64,000 nt of DNA from Streptomyces massasporeus (GTDB lineage: Bacteria; Actinomycetota; Actinomycetes; Streptomycetales; Streptomycetaceae), in assembly GCF_014648995.1 (NCBI RefSeq), contig NZ_BMSE01000016.1:163273-227272 (forward strand). Reading direction: 5' to 3'. Every line of letters begins with the position of its first letter. Positions within the stretch are counted from its first letter, which is position 1. The translations under genes and the position numbers were made by a program. The notes under the pieces are model-generated. The model saw only the letters and a program-made list of their open reading frames with translations. It was not told where the DNA came from and did not search any database. Positions 25,572-33,773 of this stretch are shown in pieces.

Positions 25572-28500
25572 TCACGGTGCCCGCGGGCCTGTCTCCGCCA
25601 AGGCCTCCGCCTCGTGGGTGCGTCGGGTGCCGGCGGTGAACTCGCGCGTGTAGGTCGCCTCGTCCATCGTGGCGCGCAGGCGGGCCGCGATGCGTTCCAC
25701 GTCGCCCCGTTCCGCCGGGGGATGCGGAGCGCCCGCCCGTTCCCGGGTCGCCGCCGCCGTGCCGAGGAGGCGGGTCGCGCGGTGCGGGGCGCCTGCCAGG
25801 GAGTAGGCGCCGGCCAGCCCTTCGAGGGCCAGGGCGACCGAGCGGGGGTCCTTGGTCGTCGCGGCGGCGGCGAGGCCGTCCCGGTGGTGGGCCAGGGCCC
25901 GGTCGGCGTCGCCGCGCTGTTCGGCGATGAAGCCCAGTTCCGCCAGGACCAGTGCGAGGCCGGGGCCGTCACCGCGGCGGCGGTTCCAGGCGAGCCAGGG
26001 GCGCAGCCACTCCTCGGCGGCGTCGAGGCTGCCCTGGCGGCGGGCGCTCAGCGCCAGGCCCAGCGCGGCGAACTGCTCGGCCGGCTGGTTGCCCTGCCCG
26101 ACCGCGATCCGCAGGGCGCGCCTGTGCAGGTCGTCGGCCTCGTCGTAGCGCTGGGTGAGCAGGGCGATCCTGCCGAGCCCCGACAGCTTCGTGGACATCT
26201 CGGGCCAGGTCTCCAGGGCCTGGGCGATCCGCAGGCTCTCCCGGTGCAGCTGGGCCGCGAGGTCGTAGTCGCCGTTGATCTCGGCGAGCCTGCCGAGCAC
26301 GTCCGTCGTCTTCAACCGGCCCCACAGATCGCCCAGTTCCGCGAAGTGGGCGCGGGCCTCCTCGGCGTTGCCGCGCAGCGACTCCAGGTCCCCGCGGGCC
26401 AGGGCGAAGCACGCGCGGGTGGTCAGCGCGGCGGCGGTGCCCCACGCGTCGCGCAGGGTACGGAAGCGGACCAGGACACGCTCGACCCGCTGCTCGCCCT
26501 TGACCAGGGCCCCCACCGTCCACTGCGCGTGCGCCAGGAACCACTGCGCCCTGGTCGACTCCAGGGTGGACTCGGGCGGGTACTCCTCCAGGACGGCGCA
26601 CCCCCGGTCGTGCTCGCCGAGCAGCAGCCGGATGCCCGTGTACCAGAACTCCGCCTCCACGCGCTCCTCGGGCGCGGCCTCGCCCGCCGTGTCCAGGGCC
26701 GTCGCCAGCGCCCTGCGGGCCTCGCCCAGCCGGCCGCGGACATACCAGTACCAGGTCAGCGAGTTGACCAGGCGCAGTGCCTCCTGCGCGGCCCCGGCCC
26801 GGTCGGCCTCGGCCAGCGCGCGCTGCACGTTGGCCGCCTCCAGGTCCAGGTACTGGAACCAGCGGGACTGCTCCCGCTCGTGCAGATGCGGCCGGGCCCG
26901 CTCGGCGAGGCGGACGCAGTGGCGCAGGTGCCGGGCGGCGGTCCCGGCGTGCTCACCGGACTCGGCGAGTTTGTCACGCGCGTAGACCGCGACCGACTCC
27001 AGCAGCCGGTAGCGCGGGCCCTGCGGTCCTTCGGTGCGGACGGCCAGCGAGCGCTCCACGAGCAGGCTCAGCGCGTCGAGGACGTCGGCGGGGGACACGC
27101 CGTCACCGGAGCACACGTCCTCCGCGGCCCGCAGCCCGCATCCCTCGCCGAACACCGACAGCCTGCGCAGCACGGTCCGTTCGCGGTCGTCGAGCAGCCC
27201 CCAGCTCCAGTCCAGCGTGGCCTGCAGCGTCCGGTGGCGTGACGGGGCGTCCCGGTAACCGCTGTTGAGCACCTTGAAGCGGTCGTCGAGCCGATCGTGC
27301 AGCTCCCGGATGCCCAGCGACCGCACGCGCGTGGCGGCCAGTTCCAGGGCGAGCGGGATGCCGTCGAGACGCCGGCACACGTCGGCGACCAGGGGAGCGG
27401 TGGTGGCGTCGAGCACGAACTCCGGGTCGGTCGCCCTGGTCCTGTCCACGAAGAGACGTACGGCGCCCGCACTCGTCAGCGCGTCGAGGTCCGGTCCGTC
27501 CTCCGGGGGCAGCGACAACGGCGTCACCGGGTACACCGTCTCGTCCCGGGTGCGCAGGGGCTCCTGGCTGGTCGTCAGGATGTGCAGGTGAGGGGCCCGG
27601 CCCAGCAGCAGGCCCGCCAGGTGCGCGACGCCCTCCACGACATGTTCGCAGTTGTCCAGCACGAGCAGCAGCCGCCGCCCGGCCAGGGCGTTCGCCAGGC
27701 GGTCCGCCGGGCCCCTGGCGTCGTCGTCCGAGCTGTTCTCCCGGATACCCAGCGTCGCCATCACCTGCTCGGCCAGCGCCTCCGCGCCGGCGAACCGCTC
27801 CAGGCCCCCGGCGTCCGCGAGCTCCACGAGCCAGGTGCCGTCGCCGAACGCGCCCGCCAGACTCTCCGCCGTGGCCTGGGCGAGCCGGGTCTTGCCGACG
27901 CCGCCCGGGCCGGTGAGCGTCACCAGGCGCCGCTGTAAGAGCAGCGCCCGGATCGCCCGCAGGTCCTGCTCGCGGCCCACCAGGGGCGAGGCCGAACCGG
28001 CGGGACCCGGACCCGCCTGACCCCCCGCGGCGGACGGCGCCGGAGGCTCCGGTCTCGCCAGGACCGGGTCGTGGCGCAGGATGGCCTGCTGCAGCGCCTC
28101 CAGGGACGGGCCGGGGGTCAGCCCCAGCTCCTCGTCGAGCCGGCGCCGCAGATCGTTGAAGCAGTCGAGCGCGTCGGAGGAACGCCCCGCCTGGTACAGC
28201 GCCCACATCAGCGCGCCCCGCAGCCCTTCGCGCAGCGGATGCTGCTCCACCAGCTCCGTCAGCTCGCCCACCAGCAGGCTGTGCTCCCCCAACTCCAGGC
28301 GCACCGCGGCGTGTTCCTCCACCGCCGTCAGGCGCTCCTCCTCCAGGCTCGCCGCGGTCGGCCGCACCGACGGCTGGTCGGCGAACTCGGCGAAGGCCGG
28401 CCCCCGCCACAGCGCCAGCGCCTCGGTGTACAGCGCCGCCCGCGTGACCGGGTCCGCGCCGGACCTGGCCCGGGCGACCAGGTCGCGGAACCGCCCGGCG

Positions 28501-28808
28501 TCGAGCGCCGCGGCGGGGACGTCCAGGACGTATCCGGGCGGCCGGTGCGCGATCAGTTCCCGGCCGCCCGCCTCCGCGTCCTCCAACGCCCGCCGCAATT
28601 GGGAGACTTTGGCCTGGAGCGACGCCGTCGGCCGGGCCGTGAACGTCGAGCCGCCCCACAGGTCCTCGATGAGCCGCGCCGCCGGGACGACCTGCCCGTG
28701 GTGGGCGAGCAGATCGGCGAGGAGCATGCGCACCTTGACTTCGGGTACCCGCACGACACGACCCTCGTCCGTGCGCACCTCCAGCGGCCCCAGCACCCCG
28801 AATTCCAT
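25572..28808 (-). CDS. AfsR-type SARP regulator with NB-ARC ATPase and TPR domains
   Basis: A 1078-residue transcriptional activator of the AfsR/large-SARP class. Residues 1-95 are the OmpR-like winged helix (MEFGVLGPLE, LWGGSTFTARPTASLQAKVS). Residues 100-250 are the bacterial transcriptional activation domain. An NB-ARC ATPase follows with Walker A GPGGVGKT at 300-307 and Walker B LLLVLDNCEHV. The C-terminal third (about 700-1040) holds TPR-like helical repeats (ETWPEMSTKLSGLGRIALLT). I start it at ATG 28808 because the longer frame lacks a winged-helix continuation. It is divergent from the FMN reductase/thioesterase operon, with a 174-base shared control region, and is a likely cluster activator. 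Confidence 0.93.
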   Translation of the reverse strand: MEFGVLGPLEVRTDEGRVVRVPEVKVRMLLADLLAHHGQVVPAARLIEDLWGGSTFTARPTASLQAKVSQLRRALEDAEAGGRELIAHRPPGYVLDVPAAALDAGRFRDLVARARSGADPVTRAALYTEALALWRGPAFAEFADQPSVRPTAASLEEERLTAVEEHAAVRLELGEHSLLVGELTELVEQHPLREGLRGALMWALYQAGRSSDALDCFNDLRRRLDEELGLTPGPSLEALQQAILRHDPVLARPEPPAPSAAGGQAGPGPAGSASPLVGREQDLRAIRALLLQRRLVTLTGPGGVGKTRLAQATAESLAGAFGDGTWLVELADAGGLERFAGAEALAEQVMATLGIRENSSDDDARGPADRLANALAGRRLLLVLDNCEHVVEGVAHLAGLLLGRAPHLHILTTSQEPLRTRDETVYPVTPLSLPPEDGPDLDALTSAGAVRLFVDRTRATDPEFVLDATTAPLVADVCRRLDGIPLALELAATRVRSLGIRELHDRLDDRFKVLNSGYRDAPSRHRTLQATLDWSWGLLDDRERTVLRRLSVFGEGCGLRAAEDVCSGDGVSPADVLDALSLLVERSLAVRTEGPQGPRYRLLESVAVYARDKLAESGEHAGTAARHLRHCVRLAERARPHLHEREQSRWFQYLDLEAANVQRALAEADRAGAAQEALRLVNSLTWYWYVRGRLGEARRALATALDTAGEAAPEERVEAEFWYTGIRLLLGEHDRGCAVLEEYPPESTLESTRAQWFLAHAQWTVGALVKGEQRVERVLVRFRTLRDAWGTAAALTTRACFALARGDLESLRGNAEEARAHFAELGDLWGRLKTTDVLGRLAEINGDYDLAAQLHRESLRIAQALETWPEMSTKLSGLGRIALLTQRYDEADDLHRRALRIAVGQGNQPAEQFAALGLALSARRQGSLDAAEEWLRPWLAWNRRRGDGPGLALVLAELGFIAEQRGDADRALAHHRDGLAAAATTKDPRSVALALEGLAGAYSLAGAPHRATRLLGTAAATRERAGAPHPPAERGDVERIAARLRATMDEATYTREFTAGTRRTHEAEALAETGPRAP

Positions 28809-28870
28809 GATCTCAGCGTAACCGGCCGACGACCGGCGCGACGTGCGACGAAAAGGGCTCGGCCACCGGC

Positions 28871-28921
28871 CCCGAAGGGCGCCCCGCGGCGTTTCCGAAG
28901 TCGTCCGAAGCGAATCCGAAG
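28871..28921 (+). promoter_or_regulatory. Candidate SARP operator: TCCGAAG repeats
   Basis: Three exact TCCGAAG heptamers begin at 28894, 28904 and 28915 (spacing 10 and 11 bases), with a near copy CCCGAAG at 28871. SARP regulators bind heptameric direct repeats with 11-bp periodicity overlapping the -35 region. The array lies 62 bases upstream of the FMN reductase start, between two divergent genes. Confidence 0.5.
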
Positions 28922-28982
28922 GGGCATATGCCAGGGTTCCCCGAGGAATGCGGTTCGGCGCTGGGGCGGAAGGCGGGGGCAG

Positions 28983-29657
28983 GTGGCCGAGAATGAACGA
29001 CTGCGGCTGGTGATCATCATCGGCAGCATCAGGAAGGGCCGGTTCGGGCACGTCGCGGCGGAATGGCTGGCCTCGCGGGCCCGGTTGCGGCCCGACTTCG
29101 ACGTGGACGTCATAGACCTCGCCACGGCCTGGCTGCCCGACGTGATGTCCGCCGACCCGTCGGCGCCCCGGCCCCAGGCCGTCAAGGACCTCGCGCCCTG
29201 GCTGCGGGCGGCCGACGCGTTCGTGGTGGTCACCCCCGAGCACAACCAGACCTTCCCGGCGTCCCTGAAGAACGCCATCGACTGGTACGACACGGAATGG
29301 CACGCCAAGCCCGTCGGATTCCTCTCCTACGGCGGCCCCTCCAGCGGATTGTGCGCGGTGGCGGCCCTGCGCCAGGTCTTCGGCGACGTCCACGCCGTCC
29401 CGGTGCGCGAGACCGTGAGCTTCCACAACTACTGGGAGCGGCTCGGCCCCGACGGCACCCTGGCCGCCTCCGACGACTGGGACGTGTCGGCCCGGCTGAT
29501 GTTCGACCGCCTCAGCTGGTGGGCCGGTGTGCTGCACCGGGCCCGGGCAGAGCGCGGCTACCACGTACCCCAGGTGAACAGACAGGAGGGCAACGCGCCA
29601 TGGACGGCCAGTGGTTCCGACGTTTCGCCGATCCCGAGCCCGACGCTCTCCGGCTGA
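28983..29657 (+). CDS. NADPH-dependent FMN reductase / flavodoxin-fold quinone reductase
   Basis: A 224-residue protein from a GTG at 28983. The flavodoxin-like NADPH:FMN reductase fold is marked by IIIGSIRKGRFGHVAAEWL (FMN phosphate loop), VVVTPEHNQTFPASLKNAID (the conserved PEYN-type motif, here PEHN) and FLSYGGPSSGLCAVAALRQV. It probably reduces FMN or a quinone with NADPH. It is the first gene of a plus-strand operon whose second gene, the thioesterase, starts 58 bases before this one ends. It may supply reduced flavin to cluster oxygenases or act on a quinone or azo-like intermediate. Its last about 20 residues lie in the overlap. Confidence 0.85.
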   Translation: MAENERLRLVIIIGSIRKGRFGHVAAEWLASRARLRPDFDVDVIDLATAWLPDVMSADPSAPRPQAVKDLAPWLRAADAFVVVTPEHNQTFPASLKNAIDWYDTEWHAKPVGFLSYGGPSSGLCAVAALRQVFGDVHAVPVRETVSFHNYWERLGPDGTLAASDDWDVSARLMFDRLSWWAGVLHRARAERGYHVPQVNRQEGNAPWTASGSDVSPIPSPTLSG

Positions 29658-30376
29658 TCTGCTTCCCGCACGCCGGGGGCGCGGCCAGTGCGTACCAGCC
29701 GCTGTCCCGGCGGCTGCGCCCGCACGCCGAGGTGCGGGCGGTGCAGTACCCCGGCCGCCAGGACCGCCGGCTGGAGACGCCGGTGGCGGACATCGGGGAA
29801 CTCGCCGCGGTCGTGGCCCGGAAACTTCAGGACGACGAAATGGCGGCGCCCTTCGCGTTCTTCGGCCACAGCATGGGCGCGCTGGTCGCCTACGAGACCG
29901 CCCGGATCCTGGAGGAGCGCGGCGGCCCGTCGCCCCGCAGGCTCTTCCTGTCGGCCCGGGGAGCGCCGGGGCCGCGGCGCAGTCCGCACGACGTCCTCCC
30001 GGACGACGACGCGATCCTGGCCGCCGTACGCCGGCTCGGGGGGACCGGCGTGACCCTGCTCGACGACCCGGAGCTGGTGGCAATGGTGCTGCCGGCTCTG
30101 CGAGCGGACTACGCGGCCCTCGCCGCGTACTCCTGGACGCCCCGGGAGCCGCTGCACACGCCGGTCACCGTGCTGTGCGGCGACGCCGACCCGGTCGTCT
30201 CCGTCCAGGAGGCGTCCGGCTGGCGGGCGTTCACCCGCGCCGAGACCGAGGTGCGGGTCTTTCCCGGCGGTCACTTCTATGTGGACCAGCGGCTCGACGA
30301 CGTGGCCGAGGTGGTACTGCGCGGCGTCCGCTCGACGAGCGCCGCTCGGGCGGGCAACGACGCCCGCCATGACTGA
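29600..30376 (+). CDS. Type II thioesterase
   Basis: A 258-residue alpha/beta hydrolase from ATG 29600 with the ribosome binding site ACAGGAGGG. It is the editing thioesterase of PKS/NRPS clusters: CFPHAGGAASAY (oxyanion region near residue 21), nucleophile Ser91 in GHSMGALVAYE, Asp197 in CGDADPVV and His225 in GGHFYV. Its length is normal. It removes stalled or wrongly primed acyl groups from carrier proteins, here presumably the modular PKS 18 kb downstream. It overlaps the reductase gene by 58 bases and is followed 29 bases later by a SARP gene, so all three are probably co-transcribed. Confidence 0.95.
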   Translation: MDGQWFRRFADPEPDALRLICFPHAGGAASAYQPLSRRLRPHAEVRAVQYPGRQDRRLETPVADIGELAAVVARKLQDDEMAAPFAFFGHSMGALVAYETARILEERGGPSPRRLFLSARGAPGPRRSPHDVLPDDDAILAAVRRLGGTGVTLLDDPELVAMVLPALRADYAALAAYSWTPREPLHTPVTVLCGDADPVVSVQEASGWRAFTRAETEVRVFPGGHFYVDQRLDDVAEVVLRGVRSTSAARAGNDARHD

Positions 30377-30405
30377 TCACGGGTGTTCGACGTACGGGGG
30401 TAGGC

Positions 30406-32808
30406 GTGGAATTCAAGGTTCTCGGGCCGCTTGACGTGGTGAGCGGCGGGCGCAGTCTGCCACTGGGCGGCGTCAAGCAGAGAGCGGTCCTCGGACTGCT
30501 CCTCCTCCACGCCAACCAGGTGGTCGCCACCAGCCAGCTCCTGGAGGCCCTGTGGCCCGAGGACGCCAGGCCGGTCACGGCCCGCAAGATGGTGCAGAAC
30601 GCCGTGTGGGGGCTGCGCGCGCTGCTGGAGAGCGGTGACGGCGAAGGGCACGCGGCGCCCCGACTGCTCACCCGGGCACCGGGATACGTCCTGCGCGTCG
30701 ACCCCGAGCAGCTCGACGCGACCCGCTTCGAGCGTGCCGTCGCCGCCGGCCGGGCCCGCCTGGACGCCGGGGAGGCGGCCGAGGCCGCCGAGCTGCTGGG
30801 GGAGGCCCTGGCCGAATGGCGCGGCTCCGCCCTGTCCGACCTGGCCGAACAGGGCGTGGAGTGGGCCGAACTGACCGCACTGCGGCAGCTGCGCCTGGAC
30901 GCCATGGAGGACCGCTTCGAGGCGGAGCTGGCGTGCGGCCGGCACCACGCCGTGCTCGGTGAACTCACCTCGCTCGCCGAGGCCGAACCCCTGCGGGAGC
31001 GGCTGTGCGGGCAGTTGATGCTCGCCCTGTACCGCTGCGGGCGGCAGGCGGAGGCGCTGAGCGTGTTCAGCAGGGTGCGCCTTGCCTTGGTGGAGGAGTA
31101 CGGCCTGGAGCCGTCCGCCGCCCTGCAGACCCTGCAGCACCGCATCCTGCGCCACGACCAGGCGCTCGCCGGCCCCACAGAGGTCCGCGCGAAGCCGGGC
31201 ACCCCCGAGACGAGCGCACCGGGACGCCACGCGGCAGGGGAGACGAGTGCCGCGCGGGCCCCGGTCCGGATCACCGCGGACACCGCCTTTCCCGGGGCGG
31301 CCGGACCGGACGTCATGGCACCGGAACCCCTGAGGGCACCCGCCCTCCTGTCCGTCGGTGCCGCGGAGGCCGGGGACCGTACCGGCACGGCGGCCCCGTA
31401 CGGCGTTGCGAAGCGCGGCGAACAGCCGGGCGTGTCAACGGGATTCGGCGTCACCGAGGGGGGCGCCGTCGCCGAGCGGCGGGACGTGTGCGTGCTCGTG
31501 GTGTGCACCGAGTCCGCCGGGGACGCCGCGGCCATGGGGGGCGAACAGCTGGACACCTCCCTGCACGACGCGGTCACCGTGCTCACCGAGAGCGTCGAGG
31601 ACCGCTCCGGGACGGTCGTCGGCTCCATGGGCGGGCTGTGCGCCGCGCTGTTCGGACTGCGGTCGGAGCGCCCCGAGGCGTCGCTCGACGCGGTGCGCGC
31701 GGCCTTCGCGGCCCGTGACCGGCTGGCCTCACGGGCGGGCATGGTGATGCGTGCCGTGGTGATCTCCGGCAAGGCGATCGTGCGGCACGACCCGCACGAC
31801 CCGAGCGCCGCCGTCTCGGTGGTGGGCACTCTGCTCGACAAGGCGCACGGACTGCTCTCCGGCGTCCCGGAGGGCGAGCTCTACGTGAGCGAGGACGTGG
31901 CCGGCGACACCGGCGCGTGGGTGAGCTACGACGAGACGACCGGCGCCGCCGACGGCGCCCCCGGCATCCGCAGGGCCCGGGCCCTGCACCCGGACGAGCC
32001 CGCCGGGCACGGCACCGACGCCCCGCGCCGACCCGAACTCGCCCTGCTGGAAAACCTGCTGGAGTACTCGCGCCACCATGACGTGCCCTCCCTGCTGACG
32101 GTGCTCGGCGATCACGGGGTGGGCAAGTCCCGCCTGCTCGCCCAGTTCGCGCACCGTGTCGCGGGCGACGCCGACGGGGTGCGGGTCGTACGGCCGCGCG
32201 TTCCGAGGGACGGCCAGGACGCCGCGGGTGTCGCGGCGGCGCTGCTGGAGGCATGGGCGCCGCGGCACGGGGCGCGGCACGACCCGCCGGAGCAGCGGAT
32301 CAGGGCAGTGGTCCGCTCCGCCGTCGACTCCGACGTGGACGCCGCGCGGCTGCTGCGCGTGCTGTGCCCCGCGCCCCATCCCGGCCCGGCCGGACGCGGG
32401 GTCGACCTGCTCGCCGCCTGGGGCGAGGTGATCGAGCACGAGGCACGCCACCGCACCGTGGTGCTCTGCCTGGACGACCTCCACCTCGCCGACGACGCGG
32501 TGCTGGACTGGGCGGAGAGTCTGGGCGGCGCGGGCACCGGGGCGTTGCTGGTCGTCGCGTGCGGCCACTCGGACCTGCTGCGCCGTAGGCCCATCTGGGG
32601 CAGTGCCTGCGAGCACGCCGGCCGGCTGACCCTGCCGCGCCTGCGCGAACCGGCCGCCGCTCCACCGCCGCGGCGCACGCTGCCCTTCCTGGACTGCCGC
32701 CCCCGCCGCCAGGAGGAGCGGGCGCGGCCCTCCGGCCGGATCCACGCCGGGTTCCGGGGCAAGGCGGCCGAGCCGGTCGAGGTCCGACCCGGGCGACGGG
32801 CGGTGTGA
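30406..32808 (+). CDS. SARP regulator with cyclase-like and AAA ATPase domains
   Basis: An 800-residue regulator from a GTG at 30406. Residues 1-95 are the SARP winged helix (LLEALWPEDARPVTARKMVQ) and about 100-250 the activation domain. After a low-complexity linker, residues about 360-500 resemble a nucleotide-cyclase fold (VCVLVVCTESAGDAA and GTVVGSMGGLCAALFGL) without its catalytic residues. An ATPase domain has Walker A GDHGVGKS at 568-575 and Walker B VVLCLDDLHLADD. It ends soon after the ATPase core in a Pro/Arg-rich tail, so the C-terminal sensor region of larger relatives (PimR-like) is absent. It is a paralogue of the regulator at 33.7 kb. Confidence 0.88.
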   Translation: MEFKVLGPLDVVSGGRSLPLGGVKQRAVLGLLLLHANQVVATSQLLEALWPEDARPVTARKMVQNAVWGLRALLESGDGEGHAAPRLLTRAPGYVLRVDPEQLDATRFERAVAAGRARLDAGEAAEAAELLGEALAEWRGSALSDLAEQGVEWAELTALRQLRLDAMEDRFEAELACGRHHAVLGELTSLAEAEPLRERLCGQLMLALYRCGRQAEALSVFSRVRLALVEEYGLEPSAALQTLQHRILRHDQALAGPTEVRAKPGTPETSAPGRHAAGETSAARAPVRITADTAFPGAAGPDVMAPEPLRAPALLSVGAAEAGDRTGTAAPYGVAKRGEQPGVSTGFGVTEGGAVAERRDVCVLVVCTESAGDAAAMGGEQLDTSLHDAVTVLTESVEDRSGTVVGSMGGLCAALFGLRSERPEASLDAVRAAFAARDRLASRAGMVMRAVVISGKAIVRHDPHDPSAAVSVVGTLLDKAHGLLSGVPEGELYVSEDVAGDTGAWVSYDETTGAADGAPGIRRARALHPDEPAGHGTDAPRRPELALLENLLEYSRHHDVPSLLTVLGDHGVGKSRLLAQFAHRVAGDADGVRVVRPRVPRDGQDAAGVAAALLEAWAPRHGARHDPPEQRIRAVVRSAVDSDVDAARLLRVLCPAPHPGPAGRGVDLLAAWGEVIEHEARHRTVVLCLDDLHLADDAVLDWAESLGGAGTGALLVVACGHSDLLRRRPIWGSACEHAGRLTLPRLREPAAAPPPRRTLPFLDCRPRRQEERARPSGRIHAGFRGKAAEPVEVRPGRRAV

Positions 32809-33191
32809 GAGCGGGGTCGGCCGGGCGGCGCCACCCGCCATGACCGCCCGGCCGTCGTCACGCCGCCCCGGTGATCACACGCCCGCCACGCGGCGCCAGG
32901 CGGTCTTGGCGGGGGCCGGGGCGGTCGTGGCGCGGTTTGGGCGGTTGTGGTGTGAGGTGGGCTCTGGCGGGGTTCGGGCGGTCGTGGCGCGGTTTGGGCG
33001 GTTGTGGTGTGAGGTGGGCTCTGGCGGGGTTCGGGCGGTCGTGGCGCGGTCTGGGCGGTCGTGGTGCGAGGCGGGCTCATGGCGGGGCCGGGGCGGTCAT
33101 GGCCAGGTCCGGAGCGGTCATGGCGCGGTGATGACCGGGCCGAGGAGTCGCGAATGGGTGGCGTGTGGGCGGGACTTGGTGTGCTGTCCGT
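32809..33191. other. Intergenic region dominated by a 57-bp tandem repeat
   Basis: This stretch lies between the end of the SARP gene and the next plus-strand gene. It holds the 57-bp repeat array listed separately and then a degenerate GC-rich tail. No gene is supported. Confidence 0.6.
32914..33100. repeat. 57-bp tandem repeat (minisatellite-like), about 3.3 copies
   Basis: Units start at 32914, 32971 and 33028, with a partial unit at 33085. Each contains CGGGCGGTCGTGGCGCGGT, then TTGGGCGGTTGTGGTG and GAGGTGGGCTCTGGCGG. The first two units are almost identical, while the third and fourth have drifted. Within each unit a shorter GGGCGGT-GTGG motif recurs. Confidence 0.9.
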
Positions 33192-33773
33192 ATGGACATC
33201 GCATCCCCACAGACCCGCCGCCCCGCGCACGCCTCACCTCGCCCCGGGCGCGGATCCGCCGCCGAGATGGACACCCCGATGGCCGTCTTCGTCGGCGAGC
33301 GGTTCGCCGCGGCCCTGCACGAAGGACTGAGCCGGGCCGGCCGCCCCCGGCAGACCGGCCCGGCGCGGCCGGGCGACGCCGAACCGCTCGCCCGCCCGCC
33401 CGGGCACACCGTGGCACGGCAGGACGCCCTGCTCGCCGAGCACGCGGCGGAGATCCTGGCCCGCTTCGGCGTGGGGCTCAGGGCCGTGCCGGGCGTCACC
33501 GCGGCGGACCGGGCCAGGATGACCGCGTGGGCGCGGCGGGTGCTCGGCGAGGCCGGGCCCGCCGGACCGGTGGGGGCGGGCAAGCCGGCCCCCTGGGCGG
33601 CCCTGGCCGGGTCCCTGCTGGTCGAATCGGCCGCGGACGTCCTGCCCGACGGGTCCGTGGACGGCACGCGGGCCCTGGGCGCCCTCGCCCGTGCCATACG
33701 CCTCAGCGGCACGGGCGGGACGCGCTCAGGCGACCTCGGACTCCCGGACCGGCGGAAGCAGGGACTCCAGTAG
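33192..33773 (+). CDS. Hypothetical protein between two SARP genes
   Basis: A protein of about 193 residues, starting at ATG 33192 or at ATG 33267. The core from MDTPMAVFVGERFAAALHEG onward is helical and Ala/Gly/Arg-rich, with AEILARFGVGLRAVPGVTAA and ALAGSLLVESAADVLPDGSV. I recognise no family, signal peptide or membrane helix. Codon bias is good. Its 3' end overlaps the convergent SARP gene by 48 bases, so the last about 15 residues are shared with antisense coding sequence. The position inside the regulatory arm suggests an accessory role. Confidence 0.55.
   Translation: MDIASPQTRRPAHASPRPGRGSAAEMDTPMAVFVGERFAAALHEGLSRAGRPRQTGPARPGDAEPLARPPGHTVARQDALLAEHAAEILARFGVGLRAVPGVTAADRARMTAWARRVLGEAGPAGPVGAGKPAPWAALAGSLLVESAADVLPDGSVDGTRALGALARAIRLSGTGGTRSGDLGLPDRRKQGLQ

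Noticed and set aside
28809..30083. Upstream extension of the AfsR-type gene
   Set aside because: The frame stays open past ATG 28808, but the extension crosses the divergent promoter and two plus-strand genes. The winged-helix domain starts exactly at 28808.
32914..33100. The 57-bp repeats as a CRISPR array
   Set aside because: The units are contiguous with no unique spacers and no cas genes are present.
32112..33230. A 372-codon minus frame with a Pro/Thr repeat
   Set aside because: The repeat peptide is only the antisense translation of the 57-bp DNA repeat and of the SARP gene.
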